A DNA stretch of 47,216 nt from Phycisphaerae bacterium. Lineage in GTDB: Bacteria > Planctomycetota > Phycisphaerae > UBA1845 > UTPLA1. The first letter of the stretch is position 1. Each line of letters begins with the position of its first letter. The stretch covers positions 1 to 47,216 of the forward strand of contig JAUVGW010000002.1 in the NCBI GenBank assembly GCA_030593565.1, given 5' to 3'. Position numbers and translations under genes: made by a program. The notes below the pieces were generated by a model. It was not told where the DNA came from. It did no database searches and saw nothing but the letters and a program-made list of their open reading frames with translations. This document shows positions 40,901 through 47,216 of this stretch, in pieces.

Positions 40901-42575
40901 CGGTTCCGCCCGATGTTGTGCCGACCCACAGCCGATACTGCGTCACGCTCGTGCCGGCGTCCCAGGCAAACGTGAATGACGATCCCGTCAGCGTCGCGCC
41001 GTCGCTTGCCGGCGTCGTCATTGCCGCCGCCGCGCCGGAACCGCCCGTGAAATCGACTTCCCACTGGTTACCCGTCGTCGTGGTGTTGTCCGTCGATGTG
41101 CCGGTAGATATTGTCTGGCTCGCGAAGCTGTACCCCGATTTTGTTACGTCGATGGTGTAGGATGTGCCGGCGGGAATCTTCGCCAGCGCATAAATGCCGT
41201 TGCTGTCCGTCGTGTCCGTATAGCTGCCGCTATTCGCGGAAATCGCCGCCCCGGAGATCGCCGTGCCGCCAGAATCCGTGACCCGACCGCTGATAATCTC
41301 CCCGGTTCCGGTCGTGTACACGTTATACACGCACTTATAGACAGACGTAAACGTATAGGCGCCCGCCGGGATGCTCGGAAGCGCATACCATGCATCCTGA
41401 CTGCCCGCCCATCCCAGATTCAGGTGGTGGTACAAGGTCGAGCTGGTATACCCATAGCCGTCGCACAGGATGGCGTGACCGCCGTCCCCGGTGATTCCCA
41501 GCATGACGGGGTAGCCCGCGTCGAGGTTGGGGTTCATCATCGTATTCAAGGGCGTGCCGATGTTGCTCCCGCTGTTGTAACCCCGCTTCGCATTGCTATA
41601 CCCGAAGGTACCCGTGAACGCGTCGGCCCCATCCAGCGTATTGGCCCCAGACGCACTCGCGGTGTAGGCCATATCTACCGAAAGGCCTGCGTCGTAGCAC
41701 AACGCCCCGATCGCCTGACGTTGGGTCGTGTTCACGCCGCTGGCCGGCACCAACACCATATCCGACCACGAATACGCCCCACCCGATCCGTCGCCGCCGC
41801 GCAGGTCCAGGTCCGTTGGCGTACCGTCCACAGTGACCGTGAAAGTTGTCGTGCCCACGCCGCTCGACGGATGCTGGTGAAAACGCATCAACTGCGCCAT
41901 CGCCGTCGCCACACAACCACAGACATAGTTGCTCGGCGTGTAATAGTTGTAGCAATCCGACCCGCTGACCTGACCCTGGCTCCACTCGCTCAGCACAAAC
42001 GGCGTGACGCGCTCGTCCGTGACGCTCGATTGACCCGCCGTCTCCGGCGGACTCAGTGCGTAGTCCTGTAACAGATTCCACTTGGCTTGAGCCGCGTCGG
42101 GATCATGTTCCGTCCCGTACAATAGCTCCACACCATATCCGCGAACAGTCTCGACCCGGCCGCGCAGGTCGGCACTGACCAACGCGCCCAGCGGATTATC
42201 AGGTGAAGGATCATATGTTCCCGAGGCGGAAAACGCGATGATCGGCTCCACCATGTCGTCCGCCGCGACCACAACAAATCCGGACGGTTGCAAATAGACA
42301 ATATAGTAAATCGGCTCCCCGTACTCGTTTGCGTAGCCGTCCACGCTGTCTACGGCCCAACCGAGCGCCGCGCCCAGGGGCGCACCGTCCGCGCTCAACC
42401 AACCCTGAACGACGCCCTGTGCATCGGAGGCAGACACCATGTCCGCCCGCGCACCGGACGCGCCTACAAACAAGGCGGCCAAAAAAGCCGCCGCGACGAG
42501 CGCCCTGCCCGTTGTCAAAATAGACACCGACAGAAATGTATACGAGGACCGATTCTTTGTGCCACCACCGAACAT
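28953..42575 (-). CDS. Giant (~4540 aa) exported C10-family (streptopain-like) cysteine peptidase with about 30 Ig-like and 8 Fn3-like modules and C-terminal anchor
   Basis: Signal peptide; NYVCGCVATAMAQLMRFHQHP (catalytic Cys), GGHAILCDGYGY...HHLNLGWAGSQDAWYAL (catalytic His); carboxypeptidase-regulatory-like domain; repeats; C-terminus GGGICGMGAGMSSMLCALSLCGLGLGRRRARR. Confidence 0.92.
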   Translation of the reverse strand: MFGGGTKNRSSYTFLSVSILTTGRALVAAAFLAALFVGASGARADMVSASDAQGVVQGWLSADGAPLGAALGWAVDSVDGYANEYGEPIYYIVYLQPSGFVVVAADDMVEPIIAFSASGTYDPSPDNPLGALVSADLRGRVETVRGYGVELLYGTEHDPDAAQAKWNLLQDYALSPPETAGQSSVTDERVTPFVLSEWSQGQVSGSDCYNYYTPSNYVCGCVATAMAQLMRFHQHPSSGVGTTTFTVTVDGTPTDLDLRGGDGSGGAYSWSDMVLVPASGVNTTQRQAIGALCYDAGLSVDMAYTASASGANTLDGADAFTGTFGYSNAKRGYNSGSNIGTPLNTMMNPNLDAGYPVMLGITGDGGHAILCDGYGYTSSTLYHHLNLGWAGSQDAWYALPSIPAGAYTFTSVYKCVYNVYTTGTGEIISGRVTDSGGTAISGAAISANSGSYTDTTDSNGIYALAKIPAGTSYTIDVTKSGYSFASQTISTGTSTDNTTTTGNQWEVDFTGGSGAAAAMTTPASDGATLTGSSFTFAWDAGTSVTQYRLWVGTTSGGTDIYNQSTGTTQSATVTGIPTDASSVYVRLSSYFDGAWYYNEYTYVASGSAVDKAEMTTPASDGATLSGASFTFAWDAGTSVTQYRLWVGTTSGGSDIYNQSTGTTQSAAVTGLPADGSSVYVRLYSYIDSTWYYNNYTYVAATVADDPAEMTYPASDGDPLPGATCTFTWDAGANVTQYRLWVGTTSGGSDIYNQSTGTTQQAYVTGIPTDGGSVYVRLNSMISGSWQYNAYTYVAASSGTATKLKITMIASQSAGVGFDVVVDAVDASDSAANVTQDTAVSLSLNTGTGALGGTTTGTISSGTSTVTISGVTYDTAETGVVVAAARTSGDILGSATSNAFDVAVGVADRLAVAAISTQGAGDSFDVVVSSTDQYGNAANVSGDTAISISLKTGTGSVGGTTTGTITADSSSVTISGVTYDTKETGVVLTIARTSGDSLTSVDSNAFEVTEGTADRLSITTIGGQAAGSAFDVTVTSTDQHDNASNVTTDTLVTLTVKTGTGTIGGTVTGTISGGASSITISGVTYDTAESGVVLTATASGGDSLTAADSNGFTVSAGTATKLAADTISSQQAGQAFSVVVRSTDANGNPAVVTGDTGVELSVQTGTGSLAGGTTTGTITGGASSVTISGVKYDTMETGVVLTVTRTSGDNLTAVDTNSFDVAAGPASKLAVATISSQEAGTAFDVTVNVLDALDHASGVSAMTLAKLTVKTGTGTLGGTVTGVLSPGESTVTISGVTYDTAEGGVVLTASALGGDTLTAADSNGFTVAAATAVKLSVTTIAAQIANKTFDVTVTAQDTLDNAAAVSADTLVTLSLKTGTGNLGGTVTGTISSGGTNVTISGVTYDKVETSIVLTSTATSGDSLTAGDSNSFNVTADSLDRLSVATVADQRAGETFDVVVNSTDAYGNAVVTTQDTDVALSVKTGTGAVGGTTTGTITSGTSSVTVSGVTYDTLETGVVLTVSRTSGDVLTAGDTNSFDVSAGVADRLSVGTIAEQGQNVGFGVAITSTDQYGSASNVTADTTVTLTVKTGTGAVSGTVLSVISAGSSTVTISGVNYDTAETGVVLTATASGGDSLTAADSNAFNVVARTAGKLVFATVSDQGGGVPFSVTVDVQDGSGYSANVSQNTTVTLSVKTGTGTIGGTVSGTVTAGTSTVTISGATYDTAETGVVLTATASGGDTLTAADSNSFDVTSAAAVITTPSADGATLTSASYTFQWSAGTGVSQYRLWVGTTSGDKDLYNQATGTTQSATVTGLPTDGSTVYVRLNSYMSGSWQYNDTSYTAATVGTAMKLAVTTIASQTAGTGFDVVVSSADSVGTATNVTQDTGVSISLKTGTGSVGGTTTGTITSGTSSVTISGVTYDTAESGVVLTAARTSGDSLTSADSNAFAVAAGAASKLAVATIADQGTDVGFSVTLNVQDANGNTANVTQDTGVSLAKNTGTGAIGGTTTGTISSGTSTVTISGVIWDTASAGVSLTASRTSGDVLTAADSNTFTVADRTPTKLQVVTIASQDKDATFDVVVNALDNSDNAADATQDTTITLTVKTGTGAIGGTVSGTLSSGTNTMTISGATYDTAETGVVLTATASGGDALTAADSNAFAVYDRTPSKLSITTITDQGKDMPFDVVVTVLDATDTAANTTQDTTVTLTVKTGTGSLGGTVSGTVSSGTSSLTISGVTYDTYETGVVLTATASGGDSLTAADSNTFDVSTSAARMTAPSVNGATLTGTSYTFQWDAGSGVSQYRLWVGTTSGGADIYNQSTGTTQSATVTGLPSDGSSVYVRLNSLISGSWSYNAYTYVAVSAGVATHLSVDTIASQTAATGFDVVVNSVDALGTSVNVTQDTGVTLSLKTGTGSVGGTVSGTITSGTNTVTISGVTYDTAESGVVLTATRTSGDTLAAVDSNAFVVSAGTATKLAVSTIADQGQNVAFSVTVTAQDANDNTATVSVDTAISLTKKTGTGTLGGTTTGTISAGSSSVTITGVTYDTAEGGVELTATRTSGDVLTAADSNAFAVASRTATKLQVGTITDQVKDQTFNVVVNAVDNSDNVANVTQDTTVTLTVKTGTGAVGGTVTGTLSSGTSSVTISGATYDTLETGVVLTATASGGDSLTAADSNSFDVANGPAQMTTPSADGATLNGASYTFAWSSGSGVSQYRLWVGTTSGGKDIYNQGTGTTQSATVTGLPTDGSSVYVQLNSYMSGTWSYNEYTYTAATVGTAMKLAVGTVSGQTAGSAFDVVVNAVDTVGTATNVTQDTGVTLSLKTGTGSLGGTVSGTITSGTSTVTISGATYDKAETGVVLTATRTSGDSLTAVDSNAFNVSAGAASKLVVASIADQGTDVAFSVTLNVQDANDNTAVVTSDTGISLTKNTGTGAIGGTTTGTITAGTSTVTITGVTWDTASAGVSLTASRTGGDTLTAANSNTFTVADRTPTKLEVVTVASQAKDTAFDIVVNSLDNSDNVANATQDTTITMTVKTGTGAVGGTVSGTLSSGTSTVTISGLTYDTAETGVVLTATASGGDALTAADTNAFDVIDRTPVKLSIATIVDQGRDMAFDVVVNVLDGTDTAANTTQDTTVTLTLKTGTGSLGGTVSGVVSSGTSTVTISGATYDKYETGVVLTATASGGDTLTAADSNTFDVSYAAAQMTSPASDGDRLAAASHTFQWNSGSGVTQYRLWVGTTSGGSDVYNQSTGMTQSATVTGLATDGSNVYVRLNSYVNGSWSYNEYTYLAAQTGLATTLSVGTIGAQAAGATFDVVVNAKDAFGSAANVTQDTQVTLSKKTGTGTLGGTVIGTISSGSSSVTISGVTYTKAESGVVLTATATSGDTLTAVDSNAFTVGAGAAADLAFQTIATQGAGDAFSVTVYVKDANGNSAVVSQDTGVSLSKKTGTGTLGGTTTGTITSGTGSATISGVTYDTTEGGVELTVTRTSGDVLNPADSNAFNVTVGTADRLAVAAIGGQVAGATFNVTVNSTDQYGTASTVSADTTVTLTVKTGTGSVSGTVSGTMSAGTSSVVISGVIYDVAESGVVLTATASGGDSLTAADSAAFTVTAGSLSNLSITTIAGQAAGETFNVTVKSTDSMGNPIVTTQDTGVALSVNTGTGAIGGTTTGTILGGTNSVTISGITYDTMEGSVSLTATRTSGDVLTAANSNTFTVGAGSPTDLSVATISQQSAGVAFDVTLNVIDQYGNSANVSQDTDVALAKKTGAGVIGGTTIGTISNGTSTVTISGVTWSTKETGVSLTASRTAGEVLNAADSNTFTVIEGPATKLAVATVVAQQAGETFSVTVNATDAADNASAITQDTTITLSVKTGTAGSLDTGTKVATMTAGTSAVTITGVIWSTMENSVVMTATASGGDTLTAADSNAFNVTAGPADRLAIATITGKTAGTAFDVVVKATDQYGNDSNLLVPSTITLTRATGTGTLGGTLVGSMTAGTNSVTISGVTYDTAEAGVSLTATEEDGFPLTAHTSNTFTVSANSLSALTVSTVADQVAGATFNVTVESTDAYGNPVVTTQDTGVALSVNTGSGALGGTTTGTITSGTSSVTISGVTYDTGEAGVSLTATRTSGDVLTAANSNLFTVAAGTADRLAVTAIGTQGKLVPFNVTVTSTDAIGNASNLSADTTVTLTVKTGSGAVGGTTTGTITAGTSSVTISNVTYSVAEAGVVLTATASGGDTLTAADSGAFTVEDRSPDHLKFGAISQQVTGATFNVAVSVEDSSNNTALVVSDTTVTLTVKTGTGALGGTTTGTITAGTSSVTISGVTYDTAEAGVVLTATASGGDSMTAADSSAFTVVDPVKAAMTTPASGGATLTGASFTFQWNSGTGVAQYRLWVGTSLGANDIYNESTGATQQATVTGLPTDGSAVYVRLNSYINGAWEYNAYQYVAYTDSVFPQPAEASLPVGGDAPPWPSPDGPPPPPDSGRSSSDIAEDDYSEGSAAVDVTDLMAGGGICGMGAGMSSMLCALSLCGLGLGRRRARRTRRS
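29245..41035 (-). repeat. Tandem domain-encoding repeat region within giant peptidase gene
   Basis: About 30 copies of ~93-aa '..KLxVxTIxxQxAGxxFDVxVxxxDxxxNxxxVTQDTxVTLxVKTGTGxxGGTxxGTIxxGTSxVTISGVTYDTAExGVVLTAT..GDxLTAADSNxFxV' and 8 copies of ~83-aa 'MTTPASDGATLTGxSFTFxWxxGxxVxQYRLWVGTTSGGxDIYNQSTGTTQ'. Confidence 0.93.
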
Positions 42576-43278
42576 GTCAGAAGCCTCCTGGTTCGACCTG
42601 CCTCCACAATGGGCCGGTCGTACTACACCACACCGGCGTTCACATGCCACTGTGCGAACGTCACGCGGCATCTTCCGGGTTTTGCTGCCGTGCTTCGTCG
42701 GTTGGATCAGCCTACTTCACCACACTCGATTTTCGCCGCTCCCAGTGTGATAAGAGCCGCTTGGGACGTCGCCGAGCTCATCCCGACAGCCGCCATCTTG
42801 AACCGCACGCAGATCCGTTTTTCCTATTCAGGAAGTGTCATGGCGATGACATGCCACGCCCATGACGCGCGGGAACCGCGCGACGATCCCGACCACAGAC
42901 ACGAGGGTGGTAACATGCCCACTGTTGACATGTCTGAACGAGAGTTACGTCCGACAATACTCGCTGCTTCAATACTGGGAGAATGCCCCCGGTCTCCGGA
43001 CGCATGGACCTGTCAGGAGATGACGTGCCGACCGACGCCCGATCAGCCGCGGGAAAGGATTGGCATCCAACGTCCGGCACGAAGATCGGGCGTTACCTTT
43101 TTTTTGTCCGAACGACCGATATCATAGGGGGTGTATCCGAGAAGTCGCAAATCGGCGCCGTGCCCGATGGGAAGCGGTCAGCGCACACCGAGGATTTCCT
43201 TTGATATGGGCGAAAACTGCGCCTCGACGGTCGCGGCTCCGATCCGGTCAGCAGGCTTTCAAACATGTTCTCAGTGTT

Positions 43279-45291
43279 TCACCTATCGGTGCCCCGCCCA
43301 TGGTTCCACCGAATCTCGATCCGCGCATCATAGCGATTCGGCCCTTGCGCGAATCGCCACACCGCCACCGTCTCCGTTCGCCGCGACAGCGTGGTCATGT
43401 CCCGCAATGCCTGAACAGGATCGAAGTCACCCAGGTTGAACTGGACCCGCGGCTGCACAGGGATCTTTAGCTTCAGCGACTTCCCGTCACGCAGGACCTC
43501 CATCTCGAACACCCGTGATGACCCACGCGAGCGATATCGGCGAGCAACTTCTCGCGCCGCATCCGTCTCCGGCAGCCGCCGCCCCGCTGCTCCTACGACC
43601 ACGTCGCCGATCCACACATTACCGGCCGCCGGAGACAAAGGCTCCACCTCGCGCACCACAGGCCCACGCTCACCCTGCGGCGCCGAGCCGAGCCCCAATC
43701 CCAGCCGCCCGCGCTGCGCCAATCGCTCCGCGGCCCACGACTGCCACCAGGTGCGCTGCATGGTCTCAGGATGGCGATGTCGCATGTGACGCAGCCAGCT
43801 CCCAAACATGGCGGAGACTCGGCCTCCACGCAGGGCTCCCCACTCCGCCACGACCTCATCACCGAACGTGCTCGGCAACAGGCGCGCCGTCTCCTCCGAT
43901 CCCGCCAACTGAGGGACTTTCCCCCGGGCGGCACGCACGATTTCCTCAACGTGCGACCGAGACGTCGACAGCGCCACGCAACCGTCGAAGAACGCCCAAC
44001 AAGGCCGAACACCGGCGAGGAAGCTCAGGCCCGTGCGTTGAGCAAGCACCGACCCCAGCTCGATGGAGTGCAGATCGACATCTTCGATGTCAGTCCGAGC
44101 CACGGCGATGTTCACCGGCCGTCGCTCATTGCTGGGAATCGCCACCATCGCGATGATCGTACTGAGTGTTCCTATCACCTGGTCAAGGCGATCGACGATG
44201 CCTTGCCCGTCTTTCGCTTCAACCAATGCCGTCACGGCGGGCACCACCGGGGCAGCGGAGGACGACGCCGACTGATCCGTCCCCACAATGACAGCCCACC
44301 TTGGCCCCATTTGGGATAACATGTTCTTCGCTCCGCCGCGCCAATTTGTGAACGCCGACAAGAACACCGGAATCAGCGAGTCTTTGCGCGAGCCGATCAC
44401 CAACTTGCCGCTCGGCACCAGCGCCGAGAAGTCATACGAACCGGCCCATACCGCCACAGTGTCCACAGGCAGCGCACCGAGCAACGAATCGCCGAAACAC
44501 GACGACTCCTCCGCACCAGTCCGTCGACTGCCCCGAAGCTCGCACAGAATCCCCTCCGGCTCGACCGAAATCCCGACGACCAACCGATCGCATCCTTCAA
44601 ACGCCGTCGGCTCGCCCTCGGGCCACACTGCATACAGCAGGCCTGTGTCGCTCCGCGACAGCCTCGACCGCAATCCCGCGAACTCCGCCCGGCCGTGCAA
44701 CGACGGGCCGCGCCGCCCGGACATCAGGAGTACCATCCGACTCCAAAGACCCTCCGGATCGCCCACCGGCCCCAATACCAACGTCCGGTCCAACACGGCC
44801 AACGTAATCCCGCCACGCAACACGTACCGCTGGACAAGCCCTTCATTGGGTTGCGGTCTCGCCTGCCACAGCCGCAGCAGCGGAGCCAGCCGCGACGCCT
44901 TCGGCAACTCCACCATGACGACCCCGTCCTGCCATCGCGCCGAATTCGAGGCGATCAGCGCCGCCCGTCGGCCGAGTAAAAGACTCACCGCCGCGTCCGC
45001 GTTCAAGCCCAACAACTCGCGCGTTCGCCGCTGCCAAGGCTGAGTCGTTGTCCGACGCGCGTCCTTTTCGCTCAACTCACGCACCGTCCGCCAAATGCCC
45101 AGCCGCCGGAACTGCTGACGAATTCCATGGAGATCACGCAACTCCACGTAGAATCCCGCGTCACCGGGCACGTAGCGAAGCCAGTCGGCTTCCGCAGCCG
45201 ATTGCGAGTCAACCGACTGCCCCGCCACACTCGTTGCGCAACACAGCACCACTGCCAGACAACCGGCAAGCCGCCGATAACGAACCTTCAT
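43279..45291 (-). CDS. Exported protein with C-terminal PDZ-like domain
   Basis: Signal peptide MKVRYRRLAGCLAVVLCCATSVAG; C-term GLGLGSAPQGERGPVVREVEPLSPAAGNVWIGDVVVGAAGRRL...VLRDGKSLKLKIPV. Confidence 0.7.
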   Translation of the reverse strand: MKVRYRRLAGCLAVVLCCATSVAGQSVDSQSAAEADWLRYVPGDAGFYVELRDLHGIRQQFRRLGIWRTVRELSEKDARRTTTQPWQRRTRELLGLNADAAVSLLLGRRAALIASNSARWQDGVVMVELPKASRLAPLLRLWQARPQPNEGLVQRYVLRGGITLAVLDRTLVLGPVGDPEGLWSRMVLLMSGRRGPSLHGRAEFAGLRSRLSRSDTGLLYAVWPEGEPTAFEGCDRLVVGISVEPEGILCELRGSRRTGAEESSCFGDSLLGALPVDTVAVWAGSYDFSALVPSGKLVIGSRKDSLIPVFLSAFTNWRGGAKNMLSQMGPRWAVIVGTDQSASSSAAPVVPAVTALVEAKDGQGIVDRLDQVIGTLSTIIAMVAIPSNERRPVNIAVARTDIEDVDLHSIELGSVLAQRTGLSFLAGVRPCWAFFDGCVALSTSRSHVEEIVRAARGKVPQLAGSEETARLLPSTFGDEVVAEWGALRGGRVSAMFGSWLRHMRHRHPETMQRTWWQSWAAERLAQRGRLGLGLGSAPQGERGPVVREVEPLSPAAGNVWIGDVVVGAAGRRLPETDAAREVARRYRSRGSSRVFEMEVLRDGKSLKLKIPVQPRVQFNLGDFDPVQALRDMTTLSRRTETVAVWRFAQGPNRYDARIEIRWNHGRGTDR

Positions 45292-45404
45292 AGGTCTGAT
45301 CTCACTTACGAATCCATCGGCCAGACACAAAAAAAACAGGCCGCGCGCACCCCCGAAAGGCGATGCAGCCGCGGTCTGGTAACGCACAACCTAAACCGAC
45401 CGTC

Positions 45405-45422
45405 GGGCGGGTATCCCCGCCC
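45405..45422. terminator. Hairpin GGGCGGG tatc CCCGCCC between anti-sigma and PDZ genes
   Basis: Perfect 7-bp stem, tetraloop. Confidence 0.4.
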
Positions 45423-45487
45423 ACGATGGCAGCCACAGGGGCCGCCCTACTTCAATCGCTCAGCGTCCAAGCGCTGTCCAAAAGCGA

Positions 45488-46159
45488 TCAGAATCGAACG
45501 ATATCCGAGTCCTCACCGGCCTCCACCGGCACCGACTCGACAGGCTCGATCCATCCCCTGAACGGCTCCTTCCAAAGCACATCAAAAAGCGTAGGCGCCG
45601 ATTCGCCGCGCACTTCCTGGAGCTTCTCGCCGACACCGCGGGTGGCTTCGTCACCCGCGATCTGTACGAGTTGATTCAAGCTCTCGGCGGCCTTGCGCGT
45701 GTCCCCCACCGCGTCTAACGTCGGGCTCACAACACCCGCCACGCCGGACGCTCGCACCGCGCTGCTGCCGGCCACCATCTTCCTACTGACTTCAGAATCG
45801 CCCGTCGGCCAGATCAAAACGCTGAACAGGAGAACCGCGGCCGCAGCCGGAAGACTCGCATTCAACACGACACGCCACAGCCTTTGCCGACGCGCTCGCC
45901 GCGTCTCCAGTACGCTCCGTTGAATCGGCCCACGCGCTTGCATCTCGGCCACTACCCGGCTCGCGAAACCGGAGTCCAACACCGGCGACGATCGATCCTC
46001 CGCGACCACGCTCCCGCACACACGCGTCATCTCGACCTGACGCTGGCACTCCGGGCATTGCAGAAGATGCGCATGCACCTCCGCCATCATGCTCGACGAT
46101 AGCTCGCCGTCGACGTAGGCATGGTGAAGCTGCCGAACATGGCGACATGTCATCAACAT
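45488..46159 (-). CDS. Anti-sigma factor with zf-HC2 domain and TM helix
   Basis: TCRHVRQLHHAYVDGELSSSMMAEVHAHLLQCPECQRQVE; TM LPAAAAVLLFSVLIW; adjacent to ECF sigma. Confidence 0.85.
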   Translation of the reverse strand: MLMTCRHVRQLHHAYVDGELSSSMMAEVHAHLLQCPECQRQVEMTRVCGSVVAEDRSSPVLDSGFASRVVAEMQARGPIQRSVLETRRARRQRLWRVVLNASLPAAAAVLLFSVLIWPTGDSEVSRKMVAGSSAVRASGVAGVVSPTLDAVGDTRKAAESLNQLVQIAGDEATRGVGEKLQEVRGESAPTLFDVLWKEPFRGWIEPVESVPVEAGEDSDIVRF

Positions 46160-46242
46160 CTCAATCACTCCCGATTCGCCGGTCGGCCGCGGCTGACATC
46201 CTGCTAGCAGGACACCCGCCGACAAATCCAACGCCGAATCCG

Positions 46243-46887
46243 CTACGCAACGCCGCTCCGCTCTCCGAATCGAACGGCCGGCCAATCCTGCACCAACTGG
46301 GAATCCAGCATCTCACGCAACCGATTGCGCGCCCGATGAAGATGGCTCTTCACCGTCGCCGCCGGCATTCCCAATATCTCCCCAATCTCCTGACAACTCA
46401 GCGACTCTCGATAAAACAGTAATACTGTCGCACGTTGCTGCGGTGTCAGGCGATCCACAGAATCCCAGATGACTTCCTTAAGGCGGCGTGCCTCGTCACT
46501 GTTGGCGACCTCGCCGCCCACATCCCGGTCGCGTTCGCCGGTTCTTCCGACCGGCATCCCGCTGAAATCCACATCTCCCGAATAGTCCTTACGCCGCCTG
46601 ATGGCATTCAGGCACAACCGATACCCGATCGTGAACAGCCATGTACTGAACCGATACGAGAAGTTGAAGCTATCCAACGATCGGAAAGCCCGCAGGAACG
46701 CATCCTGGCAAATCTCCTCGGCATCGTGGCGGTCACGGATCACCCGCAACACAAACGCGTGAAGCCGATCCTGGTAAGCCGTCACGAGCGCGTGCATACT
46801 CTCCGCGCACCCTCGCTGAGCCCGCGCAATTAGTTGGCGCTCGCCGAGGGGCGTCAAAGGCCGATCGTTGCTGTCCTGACTGCTCAT
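46243..46887 (-). CDS. ECF RNA polymerase sigma factor (SigE/RpoE-like)
   Basis: DAEEICQDAFLRAFRSLDSFNFSYRFSTWLFTIGYRLCLNAIRRRK; LTPQQRATVLLFYRESLSCQEIGEILGMPAATVKSHLHRARNRLRE. Confidence 0.95.
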   Translation of the reverse strand: MSSQDSNDRPLTPLGERQLIARAQRGCAESMHALVTAYQDRLHAFVLRVIRDRHDAEEICQDAFLRAFRSLDSFNFSYRFSTWLFTIGYRLCLNAIRRRKDYSGDVDFSGMPVGRTGERDRDVGGEVANSDEARRLKEVIWDSVDRLTPQQRATVLLFYRESLSCQEIGEILGMPAATVKSHLHRARNRLREMLDSQLVQDWPAVRFGERSGVA

Positions 46888-46977
46888 GCTTATCTCTCTA
46901 TTATACTTTGTTTCGGCGAAGCTGTCGCACCCTTCCACCCCGTTGCGGCGAATTTCTACTCGATGTAACATCTTGAC

Positions 46978-47216
46978 ATGCCCAAAGATACGTCAAGACA
47001 GCCGAAAACCCCGCGACTGACCAACAAAAAGGCCAGATTCAACTTCGAAATCCTCGAAAAAGTCGAAGCCGGCATCGCCCTCAAGGGTACCGAGGTCAAG
47101 AGTCTACGCCTCGGCAACGCCAGCATAGGCGAAGCCTTCGCCCAAATCATCGACGGACAGGCAACCCTCCACAACTTCCAAATACAGCCCTACGCACAGG
47201 GAAACCGCTTCAACCA
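46978..47216 (+). CDS. smpB: SsrA-binding protein SmpB, N-terminal part (runs off window)
   Basis: MPKDTSRQPKTPRLTNKKARFNFEILEKVEAGIALKGTEVKSLRLGNASIGEAFAQIIDGQATLHNFQIQPYAQGNRFN. Confidence 0.93.
   Translation, partial: MPKDTSRQPKTPRLTNKKARFNFEILEKVEAGIALKGTEVKSLRLGNASIGEAFAQIIDGQATLHNFQIQPYAQGNRFN

Noticed and set aside
42288-43127. 279-aa plus-strand ORF upstream of the giant gene
   Set aside because: Overlaps the 5' end of the giant gene on the opposite strand; no domain or RBS support. The ~700-bp gap may be a long leader, but no known riboswitch pattern was recognised.
1-47216. tRNA or rRNA genes
   Set aside because: No tRNA-like cloverleaf motifs or rRNA segments recognised by eye; a tRNAscan/Infernal run would be needed to exclude them formally.

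Overview
High-GC bacterial window, probably from a planctomycete (Phycisphaerae-like). That placement is inferred from PEP-CTERM-type C-termini and an ECF sigma / Ser-Thr kinase pair. From left to right it contains: a recO(partial)-corC-nitrilase-ybeY-pgpH-like operon; a SAM hydroxide adenosyltransferase; an ECF sigma / small Cys protein / Ser-Thr kinase module; a RAYT (Y1 HUH) transposase embedded in REP-like palindromic arrays; a LuxR-HTH gene and a PEP-CTERM protein; a dtxR-feoA-feoB-Cys-rich iron locus; an MscS channel; a putative lipoprotein; a surface glycan cluster (several glycosyltransferases, a sulfotransferase-like protein, a hexapeptide acyltransferase fusion); a giant ~4540 aa C10-peptidase surface protein with about 38 repeat modules; a PDZ / anti-sigma / ECF sigma operon; and the start of smpB. 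The least explained content is the non-coding repeats. I see at least four palindromic families: (1) a GAG-CCGnnTTCTGTGAAnnCGG REP family with its RAYT, two arrays of which start exactly on the stop codons of unrelated genes; (2) a GTAG-footed hairpin family, one copy of which is in-frame inside a kinase gene; (3) a ~210 bp two-hairpin element with 18 bp terminal inverted repeats; (4) a hairpin cluster between feoA and feoB. A conserved ~95 bp promoter-like segment also lies upstream of both the ECF sigma gene and the LuxR gene. All calls come from reading the sequence and the supplied ORF track; no database search was run.
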